DNA of 64,000 nt from WJMB01 sp964581465 (GTDB taxonomy: Bacteria; RBG-13-66-14), in NCBI GenBank assembly GCA_964581465.1, contig CAZOOP010000008.1, positions 27,349-91,348 of the forward strand, written 5' to 3'. Below, piece by piece: positions 1 to 8,731 of this stretch; position 1 is the stretch's first letter, and each line of letters starts with the position of its first letter. Both the position numbers and the translations under genes were made by a program. The notes beneath the pieces were generated by a model, which was not told the origin of the DNA, did not search any database, and saw nothing but the letters and a program-made list of their open reading frames with translations.

Positions 1-745
1 GGTAGAGCACGCTGCCCCGGCGGGTGATCAGGTAGGGGTAGTCACCGGATACCGTGGCGACGATACGGACGACCTTGGGGTTGGTCGAGTGCTGGGTGAC
101 CGAGACCTTGGCCACACCGCCGGAGTCGACGTAGAGGGTGGGCTGGTCTAGTTCGTTGACGGCGCCGATGATATCCAGGACGAAGGTGCGCGGCGAGATG
201 GTCTTGGAGAAGTCGAATTCGAGGGGGGCGTCGCCGACGATCTCGATGCGCGTCTTGCCGAGTTGCTCGTTGACGGTGACCTTACGGATGCCCGTGGGCT
301 CGGTAGCCGGGGTGGCATAGTCGCGTCCGCCCGGCGGCGCGGGGAAGCGCACCTGGATCGTCTGGCCCTCCTTGGTGATATAGTAAGGCTCGTAGCGGTC
401 CAGATCGAGCACCACGCGGACGATGCGGCTGGGGATCTCCCGGTACTGGCTGGAACGCACCTGCTCGACGTTGTTGCCGGACTTGACATCGACCAAGGGC
501 GGGCAGTCATGAACGGCGTCCTTGATATCGACGATCACCCGGGTGGGGTCCTCGAGAGCGAACACATCGTAGGCCAGGGGGCCGGTGCCGGTGATAGTGA
601 CCACCTCGGCGCCCTCGGCGTCGATCGAGTGCTCGACGGAGCTGACGCTGGTCAGGGCCGCCGAAGGGGCGGCGAGACAGAGCAGCGCCACCACGACGAC
701 ACGCGGCATCACGCGCTGGGGGTCGGTCTTCCACCGGCTGGACAT
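1..745 (-). CDS. AMIN-domain protein, N-terminal part (PilQ-like secretin candidate), cut by window edge
   Basis: The reverse strand reads open from an ATG at 745 to the window edge (248 codons, no stop), so the C-terminus is missing. It begins with a signal peptide (MPRVVVVALLCLAAPSAA after a short basic leader). Two AMIN-type beta-sandwich repeats follow: one has the hallmark pattern DPTRVIVDIKDAV, and the second has FVLDIIGAVNELD. AMIN domains sit at the N-terminus of type IV pilus secretin PilQ and of AmiC-type amidases, where they bind the periplasm or peptidoglycan. Tandem AMIN repeats directly after the signal peptide suggest PilQ, but the secretin domain would lie outside the window. 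A TATACT box at 869-874 (minus) is a possible promoter. Confidence 0.75.
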   Translation of the reverse strand, partial: MSSRWKTDPQRVMPRVVVVALLCLAAPSAALTSVSSVEHSIDAEGAEVVTITGTGPLAYDVFALEDPTRVIVDIKDAVHDCPPLVDVKSGNNVEQVRSSQYREIPSRIVRVVLDLDRYEPYYITKEGQTIQVRFPAPPGGRDYATPATEPTGIRKVTVNEQLGKTRIEIVGDAPLEFDFSKTISPRTFVLDIIGAVNELDQPTLYVDSGGVAKVSVTQHSTNPKVVRIVATVSGDYPYLITRRGSVLY

Positions 746-989
746 ACGCACCGCCCTTCCCGTTCAACCAAGCCTTCCGTCCACGCTTTGTGAACTCACC
801 GAGAGAACCACGTTGAACCGCCCGGAAGCGCGGAGTCGGTTCCGTCAGGGTCGCCAAGGTATTAATAAAGTATACCACAAAGCGGCTGCGGGCAACAGTA
901 AGGAGAGAAAATAAGCGATAAAGGCAATATTGATTTGCCCGGGTTACAGTGAATAATTTATTAAATACTTTGACGTTTCAATCAGCCGA

Positions 990-1148
990 GGGGTTATCAC
1001 TCGCAGATGGACAGTCATATATCGCTATACGGTTGTCTTTTTCAAAAGATGGATTTGTGACATCGCGGTTCGTTTCAAATAATAAGTTGCCGGAAGCCAG
1101 GAGGCTCTCGACGTTAACAATACCGGCCCAAGTTGTTGTGATGATCCT
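990..1148 (+). repeat. MITE-like AT-rich repeat, internally deleted copy
   Basis: Starts GGGGTTATCAC and ends GTGATGATCCT, the imperfect terminal inverted repeats of the family seen at 18500-18838 and 61176-61512. It keeps the family's CATATATCGCTAT and GCCGGAAGCC blocks but is only 159 bp, less than half the full length, so the middle appears to be deleted. Confidence 0.6.
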
Positions 1149-1164
1149 TGAGTACGTTAAGATA

Positions 1165-1498
1165 GGGATCATCACAGGAAACTGGAACACCATTTTGAAA
1201 CAATGAAGAGCCGCATCGAAGAGAGGGCCGAAGTATATGCCCGACGCAGGGCGTCAACTCTTGATTTAGGTTAGCCGACACAAGTGCTAAAGCAAGCAAT
1301 AGACTACTGTCAGCATATCATTGATTCATAGCTTACACGACCATTTGCCGGAACCAACAGCCTACGGCTTCCAGCACACTAAATGCAAGTCGAGATTAGT
1401 TACCTCAAATTGGCAGATTGATAATGGCGGCACTTTAAGCCAAAACGCTTTTCTGACAAACTAAAAGAATACCAGTCCAAATTCGAGTGATAATCACC
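1165..1498 (-). repeat. MITE-like AT-rich repeat, near full-length, inverted
   Basis: Read on the minus strand it starts with GTGATTATCACTCG and ends with TGTGATGATCCC (1165-1176). Inside are blocks shared with the copies at 18.5 and 61.2 kb, including GGAAGCCGTAGGCTGT, TTGCTTGCTTTAGCA and GTTGACGCCCTGCG. Length is 334 bp. It lies 16 bp from the deleted forward copy, giving a head-on pair. Confidence 0.7.
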
Positions 1499-1565
1499 AA
1501 GGTAGTCACTCAACAAGCAACCGAGAGCGATCATAACACGACCTGGTGCGTTCGCTGGATAGATC

Positions 1566-1756
1566 GGCTCCCCACGACCTTTGCCCGCCCCGGGGCCGAC
1601 GAAACCTCACTTCGCACCGGCACGGAGGCGTTGGCACGTTTCTTGCGCAGGGCGCTGCGGGGTCGGCCGAAAGCGCCGGCGATTCCGCAAGAAACGTGCC
1701 AACGCCGGGTCCGGACGCTGGGTGCCGGAGCTTCGGGGCAAAGGTCGTGGGGAGCC
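1566..1756. repeat. Nested palindromic element, copy 1
   Basis: The perfect outer inverted repeat is 21 bp (1566-1586 with 1736-1756, core CCACGACCTTTGCCC). A 7-bp middle stem CCGGCAC/GTGCCGG follows. The perfect inner repeat is 21 bp (1627-1647 with 1686-1706, core TTGGCACGTTTCTTGC), and its loop contains GGCGCT/AGCGCC. The right end is 6 nt from the stop codon of the minus-strand lipoprotein gene. There is no T-run after the hairpin, so it is not a standard intrinsic terminator. Confidence 0.9.
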
Positions 1757-1762
1757 CGGTGG

Positions 1763-3535
1763 TCAGGAGCGCTTGTGGCGACGTCGGCGGATCAGGTGTA
1801 CGATCAGCAGAACGAGGGCGGGCAGGCAGACCAAAGCGCCGATGGAGAGCCAGAGCCACCAGGGCCAGGGGGTGTCCACCTCGGTGACGGGTAGGGAGGC
1901 CTCGGGGTGATGCCCGCGGGTGCAGAGCAGGAGCTCGGAGCCGATGAAATCGTCCTCGGTGAGCAGGACGGCGCCGCCGAGCTGGTAATGGTCGCTCAGT
2001 GAGCGCACCAGGGGATGGACCTTGATCAGCGGCGTGGCGGCCAGGAGTTCCGTCAGGCGGTCGACGCTGCAGTAGAGCAGGGGCCGCCGAGCGCAGCCGT
2101 CTTCGGTGGGAATATCGAGCAGCTTCTCGTCGATCAGGCTGAAGTCTTCGGGCAGGGCGGGTTGATGGTCCGGGCCGAGCAGGCCGGCGATGCGGGTCAG
2201 GTCGGCGAGCTGGCTGGTGAAGACCAGATCGTCTTCGAGGAATGCCAGGGCCGGGTACTGCTTGATGCGGTCCAGGGCCTCGATGGCGAAGACGTCGACG
2301 ACCTCGCCCTCGCCCTCGCTGCGCAATAGCGCGGCCCGGGAGAGGTAAAGGTCGAGGAGCTTAACGATGCGCGGCCGCACGGCGGCCTCGTAGGCTTCGA
2401 GGCTGCGTTCGGGGTCGACCAGCTCGACGGCGATGTAACCCGCGGGGAAGCTCCCGGCGTCGTAGAGGTTGAAGCGCAGGCCGCGGACCAGGGACTCGCC
2501 GAACTCGCGCAGGCCCAGATCGGTGGGCTCCTCTCGGCCGTCGCCGAAGAAGGTCAGCTCGACCCACTCCAGCACGGCGCCCAGCTTGCCGCCGGGCAGG
2601 GGCAGTTCGGCGTAGAGCAGGGACTCGGGGGAGTTGGCCGGGGAGCAGGGCGGGGCTACCTCGAGGCCTCCGTCGAGCAGCGCGCCGCCGCGCAGGCTCA
2701 GCCCCTCGGGCCGGATGCGCAGCCCCAGGGCCAGACCCCGGGTTCGTTCGAGGTAGTCGGCCAGCAGAGCGGGCAGCCCCAGACCGGAGATCACGGGACG
2801 GGCCAGGTTGGCGAAGCGTCCCGGGGCGACGTGCAGGCAGAGCTGGCAATCGGCCATGCGCCGGCCGAGTTCCAGTTGGTCTTCGTCGGTGAAGAAGCGC
2901 TCCTCGGCGTGCACCCGGGCGTCGATGCCGCTGCGCAGTGTCTCCAGACGGTCGCTGATCAGCAGCAAGCCGTCGGAGTAGTGCATGAACAAACCGCTCT
3001 GGGTCTCCTTTAGGCTGTGCTCGAGATGGATCTCGACCTCCTCGCCCCGGCGGAAATCCGGCCCCAAAATCTCGCGGATGAAGCCGCGCAGGCGCAGCGG
3101 ATCGTGGATGGGCACACCGAGGAGATAAGATGCGTGCAGGCCGTCCAGACCCATCGAGTAACTCAGGGAGAGGGTGGTGGTCCGGGTGACGTCGATGCCG
3201 GTGTCGTGGACCTCCTGCAGGCTCTCGATCTCCCTGGCCCTTTCCGGCTCGGGCAGCAGGGCCAGCAGATCATCCAGGTAGAGCAGCAGCTCCTCGGTCA
3301 GGGCGGGGTCCACGGCGTGTAGCTCGCCCAGCAACTGATCCAGACCGTCCCAGAGGTTCTGGATGCTCGGGGTGACAAGGACCACCTGGCTGTCATCGGG
3401 CACGGCTTGCAGGGTGTCGACGGGGTTAATGGCGCACCCGGCGGCCAGCAGGACGGTGATGACGACCGGCAGGGCGAGGCGGCGCGGCGATCGCGGAATC
3501 GCCTTCGGGCTGGGACGATAACAGGGCTGGTTCAT
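1763..3535 (-). CDS. Membrane-anchored lipoprotein of unknown function
   Basis: 590 residues. The N-terminal signal peptide ends in a lipobox LLAAGC around residue 34. After it comes the phrase AVPDDSQVVLV, which resembles the start of DUF3352-like proteins that open with a statement about a folded repeat domain. The long middle region has no enzyme motif I recognise. A C-terminal membrane helix (WWLWLSIGALVCLPALVLL) and a basic tail RRRRHKRS close the protein. A lipoprotein with an additional C-terminal membrane anchor is unusual and suggests a periplasmic domain tethered at both ends. It stands 17 bp upstream of the S4 gene stop. The DUF3352 link is tentative. Confidence 0.7.
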   Translation of the reverse strand: MNQPCYRPSPKAIPRSPRRLALPVVITVLLAAGCAINPVDTLQAVPDDSQVVLVTPSIQNLWDGLDQLLGELHAVDPALTEELLLYLDDLLALLPEPERAREIESLQEVHDTGIDVTRTTTLSLSYSMGLDGLHASYLLGVPIHDPLRLRGFIREILGPDFRRGEEVEIHLEHSLKETQSGLFMHYSDGLLLISDRLETLRSGIDARVHAEERFFTDEDQLELGRRMADCQLCLHVAPGRFANLARPVISGLGLPALLADYLERTRGLALGLRIRPEGLSLRGGALLDGGLEVAPPCSPANSPESLLYAELPLPGGKLGAVLEWVELTFFGDGREEPTDLGLREFGESLVRGLRFNLYDAGSFPAGYIAVELVDPERSLEAYEAAVRPRIVKLLDLYLSRAALLRSEGEGEVVDVFAIEALDRIKQYPALAFLEDDLVFTSQLADLTRIAGLLGPDHQPALPEDFSLIDEKLLDIPTEDGCARRPLLYCSVDRLTELLAATPLIKVHPLVRSLSDHYQLGGAVLLTEDDFIGSELLLCTRGHHPEASLPVTEVDTPWPWWLWLSIGALVCLPALVLLIVHLIRRRRHKRS

Positions 3536-3551
3536 TTAGGAATCCCGGTGG

Positions 3552-3827
3552 TTAGATGTCGAAGAGGTCGTCGACGGCGCCCGTGGTCTCGAGTACGGTG
3601 TAGAGGCTCTGGGCCTCTTCCTTGCGCACGGTCTTGGCCAGACGCTCGACACGGACGATCAGTTTGCCGCCGCGCAGGCGGACTTCGAGGATATCGCCGG
3701 TCTTGATCTGCTTGCCGGCGCCGGCGACGGCGTCGTTGACCTTGACGCGGCCGGCGTCGCAGGCCTGCTTGGCCACGGGGCGGCGCTTGATGATCCGGGA
3801 GGCCTTCAGAAATTTGTCCAGTCGCAT
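3552..3827 (-). CDS. rqcP: S4-domain RNA-binding protein, RqcP (YabO)-like
   Basis: 91 residues from the ATG at 3827. The open frame extends further upstream, but only through the coding region of the neighbouring hydrolase. The sequence starts MRLDKFLKASRIIKRRPVAK, the classic S4 opening, and ends with KEEAQSLYTVLE, matching the KEEA..MYTI tail of RqcP/YabO rather than the longer Hsp15. RqcP stabilises tRNA in the large ribosomal subunit while RqcH adds C-terminal alanine tails to stalled chains. No rqcH is in the window. The gene lies 10 bp downstream of the MBL hydrolase and is probably co-transcribed with it. Confidence 0.85.
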   Translation of the reverse strand: MRLDKFLKASRIIKRRPVAKQACDAGRVKVNDAVAGAGKQIKTGDILEVRLRGGKLIVRVERLAKTVRKEEAQSLYTVLETTGAVDDLFDI

Positions 3828-3837
3828 AGTTAGCCTT

Positions 3838-4731
3838 TCAACCGGGGAAGCTGACGCCGAGGTAGAGCCGCAGCAGGTTGAGTTCGTGCATCCGGCGGAC
3901 CCACTCCGGCGGCGTCTTGTCGAGGAGGGCCTCGGGAGGCAGGGCTTCTTTCCAGGCCGTCGGGGGCTCGTCCCAGGCCGGCTGTTCGAGGTCCCGGGGC
4001 AGCTCGGCGGCGGCTTCCAGCAGACGGCGTAGGTAGTCCAGGGAGAAATCAAGCGCGGTGGTGGCGTGCTCGCCGTGCAGCGGGGCTCCGTGACCGGGGA
4101 TGATGCACTCCGGGGCCAGGCTGCGGGCCAGTTCGAGAGCCGCGATGAGCTGCCAGGGGTCGCCCCAGTAGAAGTAAGGAATGGCCCGCTTCCCGGGTTT
4201 GGGACCGGCCAGCAGGTTGTCCGAGGCTATCAGCAGACGCCGGCGCGGCTCGTAGACCATCGTCAGGTCCGGGCTGTGCCCCGGCGCGGGGATCAGGCCG
4301 AGCTCCAGGGAGCCGCAGCGCAGGACCGTGCGCGCCTCGAGCAACACCCCGGGGTGCCTCAGCTCGGCCAGGTTGTCCGCGGCGGGACTGCGGGAGATCA
4401 TCGCCCGCTCGCGGCGCCGGGTCTCGAACCAGCGACGATGGGCCGCAAGCGGCGCCCGGGGGCCGACGACGTCCTCGTCGAGGGCTCCGGCGTTGCCCGA
4501 GGAATGGTCGGAGTGGCCGTGGGTGTTGACCACGGCGATCAGGCGGGCGTTCAGGGTCTCAACGACGAAGCGGGCCAGGGCGCGGCCCTGGCCGACGGTT
4601 CCCGTGGTGTCGACGATGACGGCCTCGCCGCCGTCCCTGCCGACATCATGGATGACCACGGCGTTGACCGCCAGGGGCGATCCCACGGCGACGTGGACAC
4701 CGGGCAGGACTGGCGTGGGTTCCTGGATCAC
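3838..4731 (-). CDS. MBL-fold metallo-hydrolase
   Basis: 297 residues from a GTG at 4731. The metal-binding motif THGHSDHSSGN at about residues 70-80 is the HxHxDH signature of metallo-beta-lactamase fold enzymes. The downstream ligands are visible as APGHSPD (third His) and SDN (bridging Asp), then PGHG. These hydrolases act on thioesters, lactones, phosphodiesters or beta-lactams, and the sequence does not say which. There is no clear signal peptide, so it is probably cytoplasmic. Upstream lies a 346-bp gap. Confidence 0.85.
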   Translation of the reverse strand: MIQEPTPVLPGVHVAVGSPLAVNAVVIHDVGRDGGEAVIVDTTGTVGQGRALARFVVETLNARLIAVVNTHGHSDHSSGNAGALDEDVVGPRAPLAAHRRWFETRRRERAMISRSPAADNLAELRHPGVLLEARTVLRCGSLELGLIPAPGHSPDLTMVYEPRRRLLIASDNLLAGPKPGKRAIPYFYWGDPWQLIAALELARSLAPECIIPGHGAPLHGEHATTALDFSLDYLRRLLEAAAELPRDLEQPAWDEPPTAWKEALPPEALLDKTPPEWVRRMHELNLLRLYLGVSFPG

Positions 4732-5077
4732 GTGCCCCTCATCTCCGGGACCAGCAGGGAGAATCCGCTCAACGGCTTGACTTCATACAGCATATGGTGG
4801 GAATCACGCGCGGGATTCCCCTGGAAGGCAACGGCCCCTTTGGCGATCAACGGCGTCATCGTCTAGCGTCCAGCGGGTGAAGCTCGTCAATGGGAGTGTG
4901 CGTCGCCGCGTCTTCGGGATGGGATTCCGCAACCAGCGCCCCGAGCCCAAGTCCCCATCACGATGACTAGATACGTTCATCACACAAAGCCTGCAAGCCC
5001 ACAGCCGGATATCGGTGAACAAAGGTCCACACCCAAGCCGGCCGCTGGAACGTATTCAGCCGTTTCTGATTCGTCTA
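4732..5077. other. Intergenic gap without recognised content
   Basis: 346 bp between two minus-strand genes. It should contain the promoter of the MBL hydrolase, but I could not pick a convincing -35/-10 pair. No repeat copy or palindrome was found. An inverted GGGAATC...GATTCCC pair near 4799-4818 is too short to call a terminator. Confidence 0.4.
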
Positions 5078-7045
5078 TCAACCGGCTTCGCCGCGCTCCA
5101 CCCGCAGCATGTAGGTGCGGTCGTCGATCTCGAGGCGGTAGCGGCCGGACTCGACATAGCCGACCTCGGCGCGTCGGCAGGTGGGCAGGCCCATCACCCC
5201 GCCCAGGGGGCGCGGGGTGAGCTCCCGGGAGCTTCCGTCGGGCTGGTGGAGGATGATCCGCCGGGCGTCGCCGTCGAGCTGGATGAACAGTCTGGTGCGG
5301 GAGAGAATCGTAACATCGCCGTCGGAGGGAGTCCAGACGCAGTAATCTCCGGCGATGGGACGATCGAGCTCGGCGGGCGGCTCCAGACCGGCGGCGCGCC
5401 AGGCGGCGCTCAGGTGATCGCGGAAGAGGCGATCGAACTCCCTCTCGGCCTTGGGCGCGGTGGCCTGGTCGGTGCCGTACCACCAGAACCAGTCCGAGCC
5501 CTGGGCGGCGTCCAGGTGATCGTAGACCTCAGGGTGGCTGCGCGGGGTGATATCCAGGGCGTCAAGGCGCTCGCCGAAGACGCGCAGGGCATCCCAGGCG
5601 GCGTTCTCCTCGGGCTCGCCGATCCAGGTGCCCAGGTCGTTGCCTGGAGCGGAGCCGAACTCGTCGATCCAACTGGCGTGGGGCAGCTCGTGGAGGACGG
5701 GACAGGCGACACCGTCGGCGTCGAGGCCGTCCAGGCAGGCACCGGGGGTGAGGGGCCGGATATCCTCGGCGGCGGCCAGCTCGGCATAGAGGCGCAGCAG
5801 GAAGTCCCGGCCATCGTCGGGGTAGGCGCCCCAGGCGTTCTCGCCGTCGAGAATAACCATCGCACAGCCGCGCTCGATCTCGGCGTAGCGCTGACGCAGC
5901 CCCCAGAGGAGGTCGCCGACGGCCTTTTCCGGGCTCAAGCGGCTATAGTGAAATCCGATGGCGTCGGAGAGAGCATGATCGCGGAAGAAGAGCCGCCACT
6001 CACCGTGCTCCCCGTGAACCAAACGTGGAAGAGCCAAATCCATTCCGGTGGGCTCGCGGCCCAGGGCCGGCGCCAGCACGCCCTCGTCGGTGGCGGCCCA
6101 GCGCGCCCCGGCCTCGGCCAGGGGATCGATCATGCACTGCCCGACGGAGCCCTCGGCGGGCCACCAGCCCCGGGGACGGGTTCCCAGCTCGCGTTCGAGG
6201 ACCGCCAGTCCGCGCTCGATGTGTCTTCGACCCTCGGCGGGACGGGCGTAGCGAGCGGGGTGGACGCTGCCTTCGCGGTCGATGATCGCCAGGTCGCTGT
6301 CGATGAGCAGGGGCAGGATGGGGTGGGCGTAGGGGGTGGCGCTGAGTTCGATGCGACCGGTCTCGGCCAGCAGGCGGTGCAGTCGGGGGACGGCTTCGAG
6401 GACCCGCGCCTGAACCCGCCCCAGCTCGGCGATGTCGGCGGCGTCGAAGTCCCGGTCCTTTTCGATCAAGCCCGCGACGGAGAGCTCCTCGCCCCAGGGA
6501 GTGACCCAGCCGGCGCGGCGCAGCTCGACGGGGAACCAGGCCAGGTTGATCCAGACGGCCAGATCGACGATGTCACGGCGGGGCATGGCGGCGGCCCGGG
6601 CGCGGAACTCGTCCAGTCGCGGATCGGAGCGCTCCCGCCACAGGTCCAGCTCACCGAGCTGACCGCTCAGCCGCCCGTAGCGTTCCAGCAACTCGGCGTA
6701 GCGCGGGTGGATGCCCACCTGGCGTTCCCAATCCGCGTCGAACCCGTCGCGCAGCAGCTCCAGGCGCCGTGGGGCGCTCAAGCCCGCCGGTGCGTCCCGG
6801 GTCAGCTCCCAGAGCCGGTCGGTGCGGCCGGCCCGGTAATCGGCCAGTTGATCCAGCAGCACCGGGGTCAGGTTGACCGCGCAGCGCATCTCCGGCGATT
6901 CCCACAGTCGGGCGGCCATGCCGAAGTAGTCGCGCAGGGCGTGCAGGCGCACCCAGGGCAGGCGGTAGACGCCCCGGCTCCCCGCAGCGAAGGGGTCCCG
7001 GTAGCGGGGCTGATGCTGGTGCCAGAGCAGGATGAAGTCGAGCAT
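5078..7045 (-). CDS. Glycoside hydrolase family 57 protein (alpha-amylase / glucanotransferase type)
   Basis: 655 residues. The N-terminus MLDFILLWHQHQPRY carries the GH57 region-1 HQHQP motif. Region 3 appears as GWWPAEGSV with the likely nucleophile Glu298. Region 4 appears as VILDGENAW with the likely acid/base Asp401. ATDEG around residue 318-322 is also typical. GH57 enzymes cleave or transfer alpha-glucans (amylase, 4-alpha-glucanotransferase, branching enzyme). No signal peptide is present, which points to intracellular glycogen-type glucan. The C-terminal 200 residues look like an all-beta accessory domain. It stands alone, with no other glycogen gene in the window. Confidence 0.88.
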   Translation of the reverse strand: MLDFILLWHQHQPRYRDPFAAGSRGVYRLPWVRLHALRDYFGMAARLWESPEMRCAVNLTPVLLDQLADYRAGRTDRLWELTRDAPAGLSAPRRLELLRDGFDADWERQVGIHPRYAELLERYGRLSGQLGELDLWRERSDPRLDEFRARAAAMPRRDIVDLAVWINLAWFPVELRRAGWVTPWGEELSVAGLIEKDRDFDAADIAELGRVQARVLEAVPRLHRLLAETGRIELSATPYAHPILPLLIDSDLAIIDREGSVHPARYARPAEGRRHIERGLAVLERELGTRPRGWWPAEGSVGQCMIDPLAEAGARWAATDEGVLAPALGREPTGMDLALPRLVHGEHGEWRLFFRDHALSDAIGFHYSRLSPEKAVGDLLWGLRQRYAEIERGCAMVILDGENAWGAYPDDGRDFLLRLYAELAAAEDIRPLTPGACLDGLDADGVACPVLHELPHASWIDEFGSAPGNDLGTWIGEPEENAAWDALRVFGERLDALDITPRSHPEVYDHLDAAQGSDWFWWYGTDQATAPKAEREFDRLFRDHLSAAWRAAGLEPPAELDRPIAGDYCVWTPSDGDVTILSRTRLFIQLDGDARRIILHQPDGSSRELTPRPLGGVMGLPTCRRAEVGYVESGRYRLEIDDRTYMLRVERGEAG

Positions 7046-7345
7046 GACCGAAGCCTCGTCCGGAGTGGTGTTCCGCTGTTGCAGGGCGGCGCTTGAGACC
7101 GCTCATCCCTCGCGTGGTTTGCGAACACGTCGCCAAGAGAAAGTCGGGAACGCGGCCCCGCCTGTCCACAGCCGGCCTGTCCACAGCCGGATTGAACTTA
7201 GCGGCCTGATGACAGGTTGCTAGAGAGCGCCGACCAGATACAACGTCAAGTCCAGGCGGTGCTCGGCCGAGCCTTGGATCAGTCCTTCACCGCTGTCAAG
7301 GCGCTGATTCGACTCGCGGATCGCTCGTGCCCTGACGCCCTTACG

Positions 7346-7374
7346 AAAAAAGGGCCACGTGTGGTGCGTGGCCC
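7346..7374 (-). terminator. Intrinsic terminator of rplS
   Basis: Minus-strand stem GGGCCACG/CGTGGCCC (7352-7359 with 7367-7374), a 7-nt loop, then six T (7346-7351). It starts 30 bp after the L19 stop codon. Confidence 0.9.
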
Positions 7375-7404
7375 CGGCGAACGGTTGTCAGCGGCACGGG
7401 TGGA

Positions 7405-7758
7405 TCAGCGCAGACGCTTCTCCTTGACCCGGGCGGCGCGGCCGATCTTTTGGCGCAGGTAGTAGAGCTTGGCCCGCTTGACGTCGCCGAAACGCAGCAC
7501 CTTGATATCAGTGAGGTTGGGCGAGTGCAGGGGGAAGATTCTCTCGACGCCGATATTGCCGGTGCCCGTGGTCCGCCGGACCGTGAAGGTCTCGCGCAGG
7601 CCGCCGTGCTTGCGGGCGATGACGATGCCCTGGAACTTCTGGACGCGGGTCTTGGAACCCTCGGAAATCTTGACGGAGACCTCGACGGTGTCGCCGATGC
7701 TGAACTGGGGCACCTGATCCTTGAGCTGGTCGGTCTCCAGGCGGTGGATGCGCTGCAT
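7405..7758 (-). CDS. rplS: 50S ribosomal protein L19
   Basis: 117 residues from the ATG at 7758. Typical L19 features are the MQRIHRLE start, GDTVEVSVKISEG, KFQGIVIARKHGGLRETFTVR and the C-terminal LYYLRQKIGRAARVKEKR. L19 lies at the 30S-50S interface. In most bacteria rplS closes the rpsP-rimM-trmD operon; here it stands alone, with its own terminator and almost 1 kb of non-coding DNA upstream. An alternative in-frame start further upstream gives a poor L19 N-terminus and was not used. Confidence 0.96.
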   Translation of the reverse strand: MQRIHRLETDQLKDQVPQFSIGDTVEVSVKISEGSKTRVQKFQGIVIARKHGGLRETFTVRRTTGTGNIGVERIFPLHSPNLTDIKVLRFGDVKRAKLYYLRQKIGRAARVKEKRLR

Positions 7759-8731
7759 GATGGTCCTCGACTGCTGGAACGCCCGGCTTGAGCGTTGTTT
7801 GTCCTTCGTGGAGCGAGAGTCACGGCCGAACAGGGAAAATCTGGATTGCACAAGCCTTGAACGGCCATGAAGAGCGGAGGGGTAGATTAGCATAAGCGGG
7901 GGGCGGCGCGCAAGACCCCGCGGTGGTTTTATCAACGGGCACGCTCCGTGGGACCGCTCCGCGGGTGGGTGTGTCGAAGAGCTTGAATGCGGCTGGGGCC
8001 TCCCTTTTGTGTTGCGCCGCGAGACTGGACGAAGCCGGGCTCGGCAAACCGGCGATGGCGGTATCCCTCGGAGGGTGAAGCCAAATCGGCCCTGTAGTCA
8101 CATCGCGGGCTTGGTTACGGGCCTGGCTCGATTTAATGGGATAGGGATCCCGGCGCCCTTGCAAGATAAACCACGCAAGAAAAACCAGGAGATGTCCATG
8201 ACCGATCCGGGGATGGGCTGAGCGCACACGCCGTTGGGAATCCAGCCGATCGTCATCGATGCCGTCAGCGCCCGTTATCAGCCAGTCGGGCCGATTCATC
8301 CATCCGGGGGTCGACGATTCCATTCCGTCAATCGGCCGCGCAATACCCGAGCCTGGCGACGAATCGGGTCCAATCACCTTGGTCGGCGTCGGCATCGATT
8401 TGAAAAAGGAACCGACCAGCGGGGCGTCTTTTCGGGCTGACGGCGGTTCACGGCGGCCGCTCACCGACGGCGTCACCCTAAACCACCGAAGAGTATCAGC
8501 GCTTGAAGCGCTCATGGCGCGGTTTCGCATAACTCGCAAGCAGCCGTCCCGCTATCGACGCTTTAATTCAGAACAAGTTAAGTCGGTTTTAAGTCCAGCG
8601 GGACTATAGTTTTCCAAGAAAAGTGTTTGCCGCCATCCATTTTTTACTATATATTAGCAGTAGATATCCTAGGGTAGTCTACCAATTCGGCATTATCTTC
8701 TTTTCCCCTCGTACCGTTACAGGGAGGCGAC
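7759..8731. other. Long divergent intergenic region between rplS and the FG-GAP gene
   Basis: 973 bp holding the divergent promoters of rplS and the surface protein gene. Base composition falls near 8560-8720. I found no copy of the two repeat families. A 240-codon minus-strand open frame (7820-8539) shows no domain, no fitting start site and no codon pattern like its neighbours, so I do not annotate it as a gene. Confidence 0.4.

Larger units (their letters stand above)
746..1762. other. Long intergenic island with two MITE-like copies and one palindromic element
   Basis: About 1 kb without a convincing gene. The left two thirds is AT-rich and holds two facing copies of the terminal-inverted-repeat family (990-1148 and 1165-1498). 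The right part (1566-1756) is the GC-rich nested palindrome. Short open frames here, such as the 85-codon one at 949-1206, run through the repeats and have no gene-like features. Confidence 0.7.

Noticed and set aside
949..1206. 85-codon plus-strand open frame
   Set aside because: It crosses two repeat copies, and its frame is not kept in the other copies.
5015..7096. 693-codon plus-strand open frame across the GH57 gene
   Set aside because: The minus strand has the GH57 motifs and catalytic residues; the plus frame is a shadow.
7820..8539. 240-codon minus-strand open frame in the rplS upstream gap
   Set aside because: No ribosome site, no domain, mixed composition, and codon use unlike the coding regions.
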